This document shows positions 63,150 to 64,000 of a stretch of DNA of 64,000 bases, piece after piece. The notes beneath the pieces are model-generated. The model saw nothing but the letters and a program-made list of their open reading frames with translations. It searched no databases and was not told the DNA's origin. Position 1 is the first letter of the stretch. Each line of letters begins with the position of its first letter. The DNA lies in contig CAJINV010000028.1 in the NCBI GenBank assembly GCA_905178155.1, positions 261,746-325,745 on the forward strand, written 5' to 3'. This DNA comes from Amoebophrya sp. A120. Lineage: Eukaryota; Sar; Dinophyceae; Syndiniales; Amoebophryaceae. The position numbers were made by a program, and so were the translations under genes.

Positions 63150-64000
63150 GGTCCGTGTGCTTTGCCAACCTGGTCCGCCGATACCGCGCCCCTCTGTTTT
63201 ACTGTTAGGAAAGCCGTCGCAAGAACTGCGAACGCTTCCAATTTTGCCAACCTGGTCCGCCGGGTTTAGAGGAAGCGGGGAGCCCAACCGGAAAACGGCC
63301 GCCGCCTCCGATCGGCCCCGGGCCTGTTTTGCCTGTAAAAAGGGGCCGCCCTGACATCCCCGGAGCCTTTCAGGTTTTCGCGGTGGCTTTGGAGCCTGCC
63401 TAGGTCCCCGGAACTTTTCCACTTTTGCCAACCTGGTCCGCCGAGTTGGGAGGAAGTGGGGAGCCCACCCAGAAAACGGCCGCCGCCTCCGATCGGCGCA
63501 GAGCCTGTTTTACCTGTAAAGCGGGGCCGTCTTGCCATCCCCGGAACTTTTCAGGTTTTCGTGGTGGGTTTAGGGCCTGCCTAGATCCCCGGAGCCTTTC
63601 CACTTTTGCCAACCTGGTCCGCCGAGTTGGGAGGACATGGGGAGCCCACGCAGAAAACGGCCGCCGCCTCCGATCGGTGCAGAGCCTGCTCTACCAGTAA
63701 AAAGGGGCCGCCTTGCCATCCCCGGAACTTTTCAGGTTTTCGGGGTGGATTTAGAGCCTGCCCAGATCCCCGGAACTTTTCCACTTTTGCCAACCTGGTC
63801 CGCCGAGCTGGGTGGAAGTGGGGAGCCCACCCAGAAAGCGGCCGCCTCCCCCGATCGACTCCGAGCCTTTTTCTAACTGTAAAAAGGGGCCGCCTTGCCA
63901 TCCCCGGAACTTTTCAGGTTTTCGTGGTGGGTTTAGAGCCTGCCTGGATCCCCGGAACTTTTCCACTTTTGCCAACCTGGTCCGCCGAGTTGGGAGGAAG
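63150..64000. repeat. 181-bp satellite array running off the window
   Basis: TTTTGCCAACCTGGTCCGCC recurs at about 63242, 63423, 63604, 63785 and 63966, a period of about 181 bp, with an earlier truncated copy near 63165. Units share GGAGCCCACCCAGAAAACGG and TTTTCAGGTTTTCG and differ by a few percent. Open frames across the array are a by-product of GC content. The array continues beyond the window. Confidence 0.9.

Noticed and set aside
1-64000. Possibility that the window is bacterial or viral
   Set aside because: GT-AG introns, kinase, PC4 and O-fucosyltransferase-type domains, low gene density and satellites indicate a eukaryotic nuclear genome.

Overview
The window looks like nuclear DNA of a parasitic dinoflagellate, most probably a Syndiniales such as Amoebophrya. 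The reasons are a mean base composition near 50% GC, standard-code genes that (as far as they can be resolved) all read from the minus strand, short GT-AG introns, and above all a dense load of introner elements: intron-like mobile elements with terminal inverted repeats (TIRs) that sit inside coding exons. Introners with non-canonical splicing are, from memory, known in Amoebophrya; the species call is an inference.

Introners dominate. I count about 54 in ten TIR families, named here A-J. Family A (TGTCTGGGTCTGGA ends, about 27 copies, 215-315 bp), B (TATCCTGAGTAAAAACG, 8), C (AGGAAAAATCCCCCCTCCCC, 5), D (GCAAAAGTATCGTACTCG, 5, about 150 bp), E (AAAAAAGTGTTACAG, 4), and F, G, H, I, J with one copy each. 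Most begin TATC/TATG and end GATA/CATA and are flanked by a 5-bp target-site duplication (TSD). Removing the element plus one TSD copy restores one open frame in every gene where I followed it: 977 codons (gene A), 544 (B), 474 (kinase G), 1515 (J) and 2038 (L), each total an exact multiple of three. Conventional GT-AG introns occur beside them.

Layout, left to right, all genes on the minus strand: 306-1373, a tandem PC4-domain transcription coactivator; 3083-4130, an unknown protein; 5885-16180, a tandem array of five related Lys/Ser/Ala-rich proteins (A-E), C being broken and A carrying an extra Cys-containing C-terminal half; 15.2-17.1 kb, a local duplication; 17555-20521, an unknown multi-exon gene (F); 22191-25133, a divergent protein kinase (G) with six introners; 25.9-27.4 kb, a 120-bp tandem array; 28.5-29.2 kb, small genes; 30744-33458, a gene with a kinase-like tail and a C-terminal membrane helix (H); 33.5-37.1 kb, poorly resolved genes; 37145-38225, a TIR-bounded element holding a 39-bp satellite; 39906-45894, a very large protein with an O-fucosyltransferase-type domain (J); 46405-46830, a small gene (N); 47175-51119, an unknown gene with eight introners (K); 51389-52335, a membrane protein (O); 52399-62380, a 2037-residue secretory protein with an FkbM-like methyltransferase domain, whose 16 introns are all introners (L); 63.1-64.0 kb, a 181-bp satellite running off the window.

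Functionally, J and L read as secretory-pathway enzymes acting on glycans, and G and H as signalling-type proteins. Nothing ties the genes into an operon or one pathway. The shared theme is the mobile intron population, whose families have unrelated ends but share an internal 9-mer, TTGTNATGC and its complement. Small genes with several short introns probably remain undetected in the gaps.
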